Position numbers and translations under genes: made by a program. From an uncultured Lachnospiraceae bacterium (GTDB taxonomy: Bacteria > Bacillota > Clostridia > Lachnospirales > Lachnospiraceae): a DNA stretch of 8,066 nt. Positions 1-6,976 of the stretch are shown here, one piece after another; the first letter of the stretch is position 1; each line of letters begins with the position of its first letter. The stretch lies in NCBI GenBank assembly GCA_905236275.1, contig CAJOPI010000334.1, forward strand, positions 1-8,066, given 5' to 3'. Below the pieces are notes generated by a model, which made no database searches, was not told the origin of the DNA, and saw only the letters and a program-made list of their open reading frames with translations.

Positions 1-1018
1 ATTCCCTTCTGTCAGGATAGGGCGGGAATATTCGTGGGAGCATGTCTGCCTGAATCTGCGTTGCGACATTGAGTTCCGCACCTATACGCTCCTTCTCAGC
101 GGTTATTTTGGTGATATTATCGATATAATCATTGATATCCTGCTCCATTCGTTTCATGGCATCTGCAAGATTTTCAATTTCATCACCCGTCCTTATATTT
201 AAGTGTCCAAACACGTTTTGACCAGAATTTTTCGTATAATTAAGCGCTGCATTTGAGAGTGTGTTGACAGGTTTAACTATGATATTTCGTACTATGTAAA
301 TGTATATAAAGCACAGGATTAAGGCAATCAGTATGGTCACACCGAAAAGCAGATGCTCAAAATCTGCCACGGTCTGCTTTATGTCATTCATTGAAATGTC
401 AACAAAGCTGTAGGCAAAGACATTTCCGTCATCATCATATATAGGTGCACCTGAAGTGATCAGCCAACCATATTCGGGAGTGTTTGTGATATAGGGAGGG
501 AAACCGTATTCGGGCTGTGTGAGCACGATCTCGTTTGACTCGTATAAGGGGTCGAAGTCTCCGGGATTGCATGGGTCAAGCGAACCGTCAACAATATAGA
601 CGGATTTTTTTACATTAGGGTCAACATAGATTATATAGATAGAGTCTACCTTGTTTGCAATCCTTATTTCGTCCAGTCTGTTAAGAAGACTTAAATAATC
701 TTCGTCATTTTTTATCTCTGAAAAATTGGCGATATATTTTTTATATTCGTCGCTTTCGGTCTGGTCTGTTCCTACTTTATCCTCAACTGATTCGAATATA
801 CCGGCAACCTTGTTCTTCAGCCTTAAGGCAGCATTTCTGTCAATCGCCACACTTATTGTAGAGGCGAGATTTGTAACATTTTTTTCGTATTCATTGTCGA
901 TCGTGTTACTGAAGATCCTGTTTGTGATCGTACCTTCAACAAGACTCATGATAAATACCATCAGGAGTATTGAGATGAAAGATTTTTTTCCAAGTGAGAG
1001 TCTTTTTGTTTTCTTCAT
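1..1018 (-). CDS. Cache-HAMP-SpoIIE (PP2C) serine phosphatase, C-terminus outside window
   Basis: An open frame runs from an ATG at 1018 to the window edge without a stop, giving 339 residues of the N-terminal part. I translated it by hand. A membrane segment lies at about residues 11-28. An extracytoplasmic sensor of roughly 190 residues follows and looks Cache/PDC-like near its end (SGAPIYDDDGNVFAYSF, about 190-206). A second membrane segment is at about 220-243 and a HAMP domain at about 244-295. The helical linker TAEKERIGAELNVATQIQAD and the motif MLPRIFPPYPDR follow; this is the standard entry to a SpoIIE/PP2C phosphatase domain. The catalytic domain itself is beyond position 1, so phosphatase activity is inferred from the linker, which nearly matches that of the complete phosphatase at 4572-6734. 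The start overlaps the MATE stop in an ATGA arrangement, implying translational coupling; a GGTGG stretch about 7 bases upstream is a modest ribosome binding site. Expected role: membrane sensor that dephosphorylates a STAS-type regulator. Confidence 0.88.
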   Translation of the reverse strand, partial: MKKTKRLSLGKKSFISILLMVFIMSLVEGTITNRIFSNTIDNEYEKNVTNLASTISVAIDRNAALRLKNKVAGIFESVEDKVGTDQTESDEYKKYIANFSEIKNDEDYLSLLNRLDEIRIANKVDSIYIIYVDPNVKKSVYIVDGSLDPCNPGDFDPLYESNEIVLTQPEYGFPPYITNTPEYGWLITSGAPIYDDDGNVFAYSFVDISMNDIKQTVADFEHLLFGVTILIALILCFIYIYIVRNIIVKPVNTLSNAALNYTKNSGQNVFGHLNIRTGDEIENLADAMKRMEQDINDYIDNITKITAEKERIGAELNVATQIQADMLPRIFPPYPDRRE

Positions 1019-2775
1019 ATTTTCACCACCATAGTATTGAAACCCTGATACCGTCTGTAGTAGAAGGATTTTGACTTTTTCTTGATAACGTCCATTCCCA
1101 GAGCATTAAAGTCAGATACAGAAGTATCGTCAATATCCCTAAGCTTCTTTTTGTTCATTTCAAAAGGATTGAAAGAAAATGCATTATCCCTTATATGCAG
1201 AGAAAAATCATGGTTTTCATGGGAAACAAGTGTAAGCTGTACGATCCCGTTTTCTTTTTTTTCTTTAATAAAACCGTTCTGGATTATTGCGGAGCACATT
1301 TCCTCAACCGTCATTTGCACGTAATAGGTCTGTTTAAGGTCAGCCTCCCATTTTTCACAGAAGCCTTCAAGCGCTGAGAGCGCAGTACTGAGTTCATCAG
1401 TATTTGAGTGAAGGGTGACGCTGAAGATCCGGCTTTTGTCAACACGTTTCGCCTCCTTGAAAAAAAACTTTAGATAGAAAATTATTGCAATGAGCGACAG
1501 TATTTCCGTTGATGGGTGAATAGCCCAAAAAGCAGTTTTTCCAAGACCAACGGCGATCAGTGTGACCGGGAGGAGAATAGCAGCCCCTCTGAGTGTTGAC
1601 AGCAGAAAAACCGGGAAAAGTATTTTGCGTGAGATATAAAAGTTTGAGATAACTAAATTCATCCCGAGAAAAACTGTGCATAGCGATACTATCCTAAGCG
1701 CGTAAGAACCGAAGCTTAAATCTGAAAATTCATGGAGTCCGAATAGCTGACAGATTCCTGCGGCGAAGATATTTATAAAAAACATAAATCCAAGTCCCAA
1801 TATAACAGTACCGATGAAGATATTTTTTTGCAGCCGGTCACATTCATCATAATTACATTCGCCTTCATAAGTGCTTATAATGGGCTGCGAGGCACTAGTG
1901 ACAGCACCGAAAAGATAAATCATAAAGCCGTGAATATTCTGCACGATATCAAAGACCGCAACGCCGGTTTCGCCGGCTAAACGTATCATTGCGTTGTTTC
2001 CTATCAAAATAAATATAAAAGAGTATATATAGGACACACATGAGGAAACGCCGGTCTTGTAGGAACTGAAAACTGTGGAAAAATCAGGCTTCAGAGGGAA
2101 AAGTCTCAGGTGAGAACCGGGACGCAGCAGGAAGAGAAATTGGGCTGCGCTTGATAAAACAACACCTGCGAAAGTGGCGATTCCTGCGCCTTTAACTCCC
2201 ATATTCAGGAAAAGCACAAGTATAATGTTCAGCGAAAAATCAGAAATATTTCCAATCGAGGAGGCTATGGAAGCTTCCCTTGCCATGTCATCATTTTTCA
2301 GATAATAGCCTACCGCGTAGTCAAAAAAGAAGAAAGGAGTAGCTGTCAGTATCAGCCGGAGATATTCGCCCGCAGAGTTGAAAAGTACAGGGTTTGAAGC
2401 TGATGCGCCCAAGCCTGATAAGATTTTATCCAAAAAAAGATTTCCAAGAGCTGCTATTGTGATACCGATCATCAAGAGGGTAATGAGGACACCCTGAAAG
2501 GCGGAAGCAGCAGATTCCGCTTCACCATCGGTCATTTTTTTTGCAAATTCGATGGATCCGCCTATGCCGAAAGAGTGCATTATTACGTTAAAAAACATGA
2601 AGACCGGAATCGAAAACGCAATGGCGGCAAGTCCGACGGCACCCATGCGGGTACCGACGACAAGAGCGTCAGCCATATCCGCGACCGCAAAAACAAAGGC
2701 AGAAATAAGTGCGGGTATAAACTGCCTTATGAACATGGTTCTTGTAAAGACAGAAATTTTATTGTTTGTCTTCAT
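1015..2775 (-). CDS. MATE-family transporter fused to a C-terminal RsbW-like ATPase domain
   Basis: This 586-residue protein has two parts. Residues 1 to about 440 are a multi-pass MATE transporter core, MepA-like: ADMADALVVGTRMGAVGLAA (about 32-51), GIGGSIEFAKK (70-80) and SASQPIISTYEG (294-305) are family hallmarks. MATE proteins usually end near 450 residues. Here a soluble domain of about 138 residues (449-586) follows the last helix and resembles the HATPase_c_2 fold of anti-sigma kinases such as RsbW/SpoIIAB. The TVEEMCSAIIQNGF stretch (489-502) fits the N-box, IRDNAFSFNPF (528-538) fits the DxGxPFDP box, and FNALGMDVIKK plus the closing YQGFNTMVVKI fit the C-terminal half. The N-box asparagine is replaced by Ala 496 and the DxG glycine by Ala 532, so ATP binding or kinase activity may be weak or lost. 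The start has AAGGA about 9 bases upstream and lies 1 bp after the previous stop. Substrate unknown. Confidence 0.88.
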   Translation of the reverse strand: MKTNNKISVFTRTMFIRQFIPALISAFVFAVADMADALVVGTRMGAVGLAAIAFSIPVFMFFNVIMHSFGIGGSIEFAKKMTDGEAESAASAFQGVLITLLMIGITIAALGNLFLDKILSGLGASASNPVLFNSAGEYLRLILTATPFFFFDYAVGYYLKNDDMAREASIASSIGNISDFSLNIILVLFLNMGVKGAGIATFAGVVLSSAAQFLFLLRPGSHLRLFPLKPDFSTVFSSYKTGVSSCVSYIYSFIFILIGNNAMIRLAGETGVAVFDIVQNIHGFMIYLFGAVTSASQPIISTYEGECNYDECDRLQKNIFIGTVILGLGFMFFINIFAAGICQLFGLHEFSDLSFGSYALRIVSLCTVFLGMNLVISNFYISRKILFPVFLLSTLRGAAILLPVTLIAVGLGKTAFWAIHPSTEILSLIAIIFYLKFFFKEAKRVDKSRIFSVTLHSNTDELSTALSALEGFCEKWEADLKQTYYVQMTVEEMCSAIIQNGFIKEKKENGIVQLTLVSHENHDFSLHIRDNAFSFNPFEMNKKKLRDIDDTSVSDFNALGMDVIKKKSKSFYYRRYQGFNTMVVKI

Positions 2776-2776
2776 T

Positions 2777-3652
2777 TTAATTTATCCTTGTAGCTGTGTA
2801 CATGTCTATCATGCGGCAGGGCTGCATCAGTTTTTTAGCCCGCCTGAGTCCATTTATCCCTAAATCCTCTTCCCAGTTGAAATAGCGCACATTTTCAGGT
2901 CTGCTTTTGGCGTATTCTCTGCGGATGTAGTAGGTAAGCCCCTGAATTTCCATGCAGTTTTTTTGTAAACTGCAATCGACAGTATCATAATTTAGATTGA
3001 AGCCTGCTGCAACGGCAGCCGGAAGCTTGTCCACATAGACGATCATGCCTGAAATATCAAGAGTTTCTATATTTTTTATGATATTCATAGTTGCGCTGTA
3101 ATCCGAGTTACGACCTTCAGCGGCTCGTTTTTTATACCAGCCATCTGTGATCTCCTGGACCTTATCAGCATCATCAGCGTTGAATATGATACTTTCGACT
3201 TCATGGTTTTTAAGGAACCTGTTTATATGCCCTCTTTCCTGTGAAAACGCCTTACCAGAGAGATTTTCCATGGTGCTCCGGTCAATTATGTATTCGCTGT
3301 CCTCGCGGGCGGCTTCTATCCTGAATTTTTTTGGAAAATATTTTTCAATAAGATCAACGTCTTCTATGGTCATGTACCTAAAGGAAAGGTTGTCACTTTC
3401 CATGTTTTTCTCGATAAAATCTATCTTTGCGCTTTCAGTGCCAGTCGGAAAAAAGAAGAATGTCCCGTTTGCGCTTTCTGATCTTACAGCATAAATTTCG
3501 TCTGATACAAGAAGCAAAAGCTGCATATTATCCTTCCATATAAAAAGGGATGGATAGGAATGGGCACTGTCATTATGACCGTATTTTTTATAGAGTTCGG
3601 TTACTTTATCCACAAGCCCGGCATCGAGAGTGATTTTGCAATAGTCTGACAT
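2777..3652 (-). CDS. DUF2156 / phosphatidylglycerol lysyltransferase-like GNAT acyltransferase
   Basis: The 291-residue product is soluble, with no membrane segment. It matches the DUF2156 (LPG_synthase_C-like) pattern of two tandem GNAT folds. The best signatures are SEYIIDRSTMENLSGKAF followed by ERGHINRFLKNH (about 119-150) in the middle, and near the C-terminus RYFNWEEDLGINGLRRAKK (256-274), a block highly typical of this family. Related domains in MprF use aminoacyl-tRNA to add lysine or alanine to phosphatidylglycerol. Stand-alone members like this one lack the flippase half, and their substrates are mostly unknown. The gene starts 1 bp after the formyltransferase stop (TAA T ATG) with AAGGA about 10 bases upstream, and its own stop lies 1 bp before the MATE start. 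It is therefore firmly inside one operon, and the neighbours suggest modification of a lipid, peptide or small molecule at the membrane. The family call is confident; the reaction is not. Confidence 0.85.
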   Translation of the reverse strand: MSDYCKITLDAGLVDKVTELYKKYGHNDSAHSYPSLFIWKDNMQLLLLVSDEIYAVRSESANGTFFFFPTGTESAKIDFIEKNMESDNLSFRYMTIEDVDLIEKYFPKKFRIEAAREDSEYIIDRSTMENLSGKAFSQERGHINRFLKNHEVESIIFNADDADKVQEITDGWYKKRAAEGRNSDYSATMNIIKNIETLDISGMIVYVDKLPAAVAAGFNLNYDTVDCSLQKNCMEIQGLTYYIRREYAKSRPENVRYFNWEEDLGINGLRRAKKLMQPCRMIDMYTATRIN

Positions 3653-3653
3653 A

Positions 3654-4454
3654 TTAAACTTTCCTTATTCTGTCGCAGAGTATGTATCCGTCTTTAAGCC
3701 TAAGGCAGTCCGCAGGAGGATTTTCATCTGTATTTCTGTGAGCTGTCGCGCCGATAAGCTCTGACTTTTCGCCGTTCCCCTTATCGGTGTAAAAACATTC
3801 ATAACCCATGAATGCACGCAGTATCAGATCCGCTTCTTCAAACGTCATGTCGCTCGAAATGCTGTAATCCTTTTCTGTCGGCATCTCCCAATATTCAGCA
3901 TGACCTGTCTGGGGAAGGGCATTGCTCCATAGATTATCAAAATCCGCTACGAGCTTTCTTACCATGCCGGGGATTTTTTCGCACTGCCTTTTGCTCAGGG
4001 ATACCAGATCGTCATCGGGAAATACGGGAACCTCTTCCTGAAGGATGATATCCCCTTCGTCGAGTTCGTGGATCATTTTGTGCATGGTAACACCGCTTTT
4101 ATTTAACCCCTTTAATATTGTGACGGGCATAGGCCATGCTCCCCGTCCTATCGGAAGCAGGGCAGGATGCGTATTGACTATCGGAAGTTCGTCAATAACA
4201 GGTATTCTGTGATAATATCCGCCGAAAAGGACAAATTTAACCCGGGCTTCAACGAGCTCATATAAATCCTTTCGTGTTATCTTTTCAAACTGCAATGGTA
4301 TATCATGCTCTTTTGCAAAAGCAACGGTCTTTGTATTAAATTCCGTAACATTATCTGTTTCGCAGGTGAATATTTTTACAAGCTCAACATCTGTGGAATA
4401 AAGGCTTTCAAGCACAGTAAAAAGTATGTCGATACCTACATAGGCAACCTTCAT
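3654..4454 (-). CDS. Formyltransferase (methionyl-tRNA/sugar formyltransferase fold)
   Basis: With the start chosen here the protein has 266 residues. It opens with a Rossmann strand, MKVAYVGIDILFTVLESL. It carries the formyl_trans_N signature NTHPALLPIGRGAWP (94-108), which includes the catalytic Asn 94 and His 96, and SGVTMHKMIHELDEGDII (120-137) with the catalytic Asp 132. These three residues form the Asn-His-Asp set of 10-formyl-tetrahydrofolate-dependent transferases, so the enzyme is probably active. After MPTEKDYSIS (192-201) a short C-terminal domain replaces the OB fold of true methionyl-tRNA formyltransferase. The protein is about 45 residues shorter than Fmt, so a sugar-nucleotide, amino-sugar or other amine acceptor is more likely than tRNA. 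An ATG at 4466 is in frame but has no ribosome binding site. GGAGG at 4464-4460 lies 5 bases before the ATG at 4454 and decides the start (the ATG at 4457 is too close). Likely first gene of a four-gene transcript. Confidence 0.87.
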   Translation of the reverse strand: MKVAYVGIDILFTVLESLYSTDVELVKIFTCETDNVTEFNTKTVAFAKEHDIPLQFEKITRKDLYELVEARVKFVLFGGYYHRIPVIDELPIVNTHPALLPIGRGAWPMPVTILKGLNKSGVTMHKMIHELDEGDIILQEEVPVFPDDDLVSLSKRQCEKIPGMVRKLVADFDNLWSNALPQTGHAEYWEMPTEKDYSISSDMTFEEADLILRAFMGYECFYTDKGNGEKSELIGATAHRNTDENPPADCLRLKDGYILCDRIRKV

Positions 4455-4459
4455 CATAG

Positions 4460-4464
4460 CCTCC
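4460..4464 (-). promoter_or_regulatory. Ribosome binding site that sets the formyltransferase start
   Basis: On the minus strand GGAGG lies 5 bases upstream of the ATG at 4454. It falls inside the possible N-terminal extension that would begin at the ATG at 4466. No Shine-Dalgarno sequence precedes 4466, so the shorter protein beginning MKVAYVG is preferred. Confidence 0.6.
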
Positions 4465-4490
4465 ATGCTGTTTTTGCCGCATAAAGCACC

Positions 4491-4519
4491 TTTAAAATGC
4501 GGTCAAAAAGTGTTTTCAA
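4491..4519 (-). promoter_or_regulatory. Candidate sigma-A-type promoter for the formyltransferase operon
   Basis: Read on the minus strand, TTGAAA (4519-4514, five of six bases of the -35 consensus) is followed after exactly 17 bases by TTTAAA (4496-4491, four of six of the -10 consensus). A start near 4484 would give a leader of about 30 bases before the ATG at 4454. This would let the four downstream genes be expressed separately from the first phosphatase. It is a pattern match only, and read-through from the upstream gene is equally possible because no terminator is visible in the gap. Confidence 0.42.
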
Positions 4520-4535
4520 AGCTTAAGTAGATGAC

Positions 4536-4551
4536 ACTGTTTATAAACAGT
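4536..4551. promoter_or_regulatory. Perfect 16-bp palindrome, candidate operator
   Basis: ACTGTTTATAAACAGT reads the same on both strands over all 16 bases. It lies in the gap between the first phosphatase and the formyltransferase, about 17 bp upstream of the candidate -35 box and centred about 60 bp before the inferred transcription start. That is a usual position for an activator dimer. It is not followed by a T-run on the minus strand and has no loop, so it does not look like an intrinsic terminator. The cognate regulator is unknown. Confidence 0.42.
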
Positions 4552-4571
4552 TCCTTAACATAAGTTTAACA

Positions 4572-6734
4572 TCATATTTTGCTTCTGTCATGTTCGTCTT
4601 GAAGTCCAAACTTACCATTATAACGCAAGGCGAGCATCGTGATGTCGTCGAACTGCGGTGCACCCGCTACGAAATCGTCAATGGACGATTTTACATTGGG
4701 AAGAAGCTCCGTAGGTCCGGCGAAAGGATCTTTGTTCAGTGCCTCGACAAGACGTTCCTCTCCGAAAAGCTCATTGCTGCTGTCGGTGGCTTCTGTTACG
4801 CCGTCAGTATAGACAAAGAGGCTGTCACCGGGGTGCATTTCGAATTCATGCTCACTGAAGCGAATGTCTTCCATGGTTGCAACAGCGGGAGAGTGACGGT
4901 AATGCACCAGCTCATAGCTGCCGTCTGCACGACGCAATGCGGGATGCTCGTGACCGGCATTTGCAGCAATGCCCTTACCTGTGGAGATTTGCACTATCGC
5001 AAGCCATACGGTCACAAAGAGCTCGGCTTCATTTCCCTCGCAGAGTTGATTGTTTACGCTGCTGAGGATTTTGGCAGGGGAGTAATTCTTTGTTATCTGA
5101 GCCCGGTTTTTGATAAGTGTTTTTGCTATGACCATAAAGAGAGCCGCGGGGACACCCTTGCCCGAAACATCAGCCATAACAAGTGCGATATGATCATTAT
5201 CAATGAGGAAAAAGTCATAGAAATCTCCGCCTACTTCTTTGGCAGGTGTCATTGTAGCATATAGGTCGAATTCTTCCCTGTCAGGATATGGAGGGAATAT
5301 TCTGGGAAGCATGTCTGCCTGGATCTTCGCTGCGACATTAAGCTCTGCCCCTATTCTCTCCTTCTCTGCGGTAACAGTCTGTATATCTACTATATACTGT
5401 TTCATACGTTCTGTCATTGAGGAAAAGGAGTCTGCAAGGGTCTGAACTTCGTCCCCGGTATTTATGTCCCAACTGAAATCAAGCCGGTCGCCTTTGAGAT
5501 TCCGGACTTTTTTGTTGAGAAGACGTATGGGTCTTACGATATTTCCGGAAAGCTTATTTGAGGCTAAAAGAGTAAGCAATCCCGACAGAATGATCACAAC
5601 GATAAAAAGCAGAGCGGAATCCTTGACAGCCTCATTCAATTGTGAAATCTCCGCCTTGTGGCTGTTCTGGAGTGCTGACAGAAGATCCTTGGTCGGCTCG
5701 ACTACGATGGATTCGGGAACTATCGAAACAAGAACCCATCCGACGGTTTCTATCGGAGCATAAGCGATATAGCAGTTTTCATTGTCAATTGAAGCTGTTT
5801 CAACTCCGGATTCACCGGCAAGACCTTTTTTTATTAGACTGACAAGTTCTTCGTTGTTCCGGTCGTCATTAATTGACTCCTGACCTTTAAGCTCACCGTT
5901 TTCACGGCTTGAGAAAATAATCGTCCCCTCCTTGTCTATGATGCAGGAGGTTCCTTCATTTCCGAGTCTCGCATTCATCATAAAGGACTGCATACCGTCT
6001 AAATATATTCCGGCACCTGCAACAGCGACTATTTTCTCATCCTTGTAGATTGGCGCACCACACATGATTGCGGGTTCGCCGGTATCATAGTCGAGCTGTA
6101 CACCTGTAAAATAAACGCCTTTCGTTTCTATTGCACCTGTATACCAGGGACGTTTGCGCGGGTCTAAGTAGACATAGTTACCGTCTTCATCCCATCTGTC
6201 CTCAAGCACCTCGCCTGCAAGAAGCATTATTCCTGATTCAGTACCTATATAATCAGCAGCAAGTTCAGGATAGGCGGAATACATTGACATGAGGTTTCCC
6301 TGAAGATTACCGATAAGAGAAAGCTCATCGAGGGTTTCGGAGGCGTTGGGGTCTACGTCTTCGGCGTATAAGAACATACCGGTTTTTTCCCCTATCATTG
6401 AAGGGTCAGGGATTATGACAGTTGCCCTGCCGTATTTATCGGGATGATTGTAGATGTCGGTAGCGGAATCGGCTATGAGCGATATGGTATTTGCAAAACC
6501 TTTAAGCTGGTTGTTTGCAGTAAAGGCACAGCCGAAAGCCTGACTGTAAAGCCTTTCGGTAATCTGTTTACTCATTGCCTGATCTGAAAGCTCTTCAACA
6601 TGCCTGCTGCTTTCTTCTGAATTTTTAGCGAGGATATTGCGCATTCTTATAAGCTGAAAAATATATGTGATACCGATGAAGAGCAGAAGTGTTATCGCAA
6701 CCATTAACATTACTCTAAGAACTTTTTTCTTCAT
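4572..6734 (-). CDS. dCache-HAMP-SpoIIE (PP2C) serine phosphatase
   Basis: This 720-residue membrane sensor phosphatase is complete. It has a first membrane segment at about 9-29, a large extracytoplasmic region at 30-372 typical of dCache_1 (YLDPRKRPWYTGAIE at about 189-203 is a hallmark, and AVAGAGIYLDGM follows), a second membrane segment at about 373-393, HAMP at about 394-450, and the helical linker TAEKERIGAELNVAAKIQAD. The SpoIIE/PP2C domain spans about 485-706. Its metal-site motifs are intact: GGDFYD (502-507), DVSGKG (522-527), AGHEHP (593-598), YTDGVTEA (642-649) and FDDIT (695-699), so it should be an active Mn/Mg-dependent serine phosphatase. Such proteins normally dephosphorylate a STAS anti-anti-sigma protein or a similar regulator when an external ligand is bound, and Cache domains usually bind small amines, amino acids or carboxylates. 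AAAGGAG lies 8 bases before the ATG. The gene is divergent from the Fe-S scaffold gene and is the first of the leftward group. Confidence 0.95.
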   Translation of the reverse strand: MKKKVLRVMLMVAITLLLFIGITYIFQLIRMRNILAKNSEESSRHVEELSDQAMSKQITERLYSQAFGCAFTANNQLKGFANTISLIADSATDIYNHPDKYGRATVIIPDPSMIGEKTGMFLYAEDVDPNASETLDELSLIGNLQGNLMSMYSAYPELAADYIGTESGIMLLAGEVLEDRWDEDGNYVYLDPRKRPWYTGAIETKGVYFTGVQLDYDTGEPAIMCGAPIYKDEKIVAVAGAGIYLDGMQSFMMNARLGNEGTSCIIDKEGTIIFSSRENGELKGQESINDDRNNEELVSLIKKGLAGESGVETASIDNENCYIAYAPIETVGWVLVSIVPESIVVEPTKDLLSALQNSHKAEISQLNEAVKDSALLFIVVIILSGLLTLLASNKLSGNIVRPIRLLNKKVRNLKGDRLDFSWDINTGDEVQTLADSFSSMTERMKQYIVDIQTVTAEKERIGAELNVAAKIQADMLPRIFPPYPDREEFDLYATMTPAKEVGGDFYDFFLIDNDHIALVMADVSGKGVPAALFMVIAKTLIKNRAQITKNYSPAKILSSVNNQLCEGNEAELFVTVWLAIVQISTGKGIAANAGHEHPALRRADGSYELVHYRHSPAVATMEDIRFSEHEFEMHPGDSLFVYTDGVTEATDSSNELFGEERLVEALNKDPFAGPTELLPNVKSSIDDFVAGAPQFDDITMLALRYNGKFGLQDEHDRSKI

Positions 6735-6765
6735 GCGTTTAGCTCCTTTTTGAACCTTTGATACA

Positions 6766-6795
6766 ATTCTAACTTATTCATTTAAGGTAAAACAA
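6766..6795 (-). promoter_or_regulatory. Weak candidate promoter for the dCache phosphatase
   Basis: On the minus strand TAGAAT (6771-6766) matches five of six bases of the -10 consensus. TTGTTT (6795-6790), 18 bases upstream, keeps only the TTG of a -35 box. The leader to the ATG at 6734 would be about 25 bases and includes the AAAGGAG ribosome binding site. The weak -35 suggests either low constitutive activity or the need for an activator. Confidence 0.3.
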
Positions 6796-6877
6796 TAAAA
6801 AAACGACCTTGTTCTGAATTTAATGCAGTAAAAAATTTACTTCGATTAAAGTTCGTGAAAAATTAATCAATATTTCA

Positions 6878-6911
6878 TTGTAAAATCGTTAATCTTAATG
6901 TATATTATAAT
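6878..6911 (+). promoter_or_regulatory. Candidate promoter for the Fe-S scaffold / GGGtGRT operon
   Basis: TTGTAA (6878-6883) and TATATT (6901-6906) are separated by exactly 17 bases and match four and five of six consensus bases. An overlapping perfect TATAAT at 6906-6911 has no recognisable -35 at normal spacing. Either would start transcription about 55-65 bases before the ATG at 6977. The intervening leader contains only short, unconvincing inverted repeats. Confidence 0.5.
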
Positions 6912-6976
6912 GCGTAGGCAAATGCTCGATTGTCAAGAGCAACAGCTTCGCAGATGCTTGAAAGGAGAAATATAAA

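Noticed and set aside
726..1034. Plus-strand open frame of 102 codons rich in hydrophobic residues
   Set aside because: It is the complement of the sensor region of the partial phosphatase on the minus strand; the hydrophobic bias comes from the antisense of charged codons.
4536..4551. Palindrome as an intrinsic terminator of the dCache phosphatase gene
   Set aside because: The stem is AT-rich, has no loop and is not followed by a T-run in the transcribed direction.
4590..5264. Plus-strand open frame of 224 codons
   Set aside because: It lies wholly antisense to the SpoIIE catalytic domain, whose motifs are intact on the minus strand. Its sequence has no recognisable domain and no good ribosome binding site, so it is a shadow.
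6913..6960. Riboswitch or structured leader before the Fe-S scaffold gene
   Set aside because: Only 4-bp complementary stretches (GCTC/GAGC, CAAG/CTTG) are visible, and the leader is too short for a known riboswitch class.
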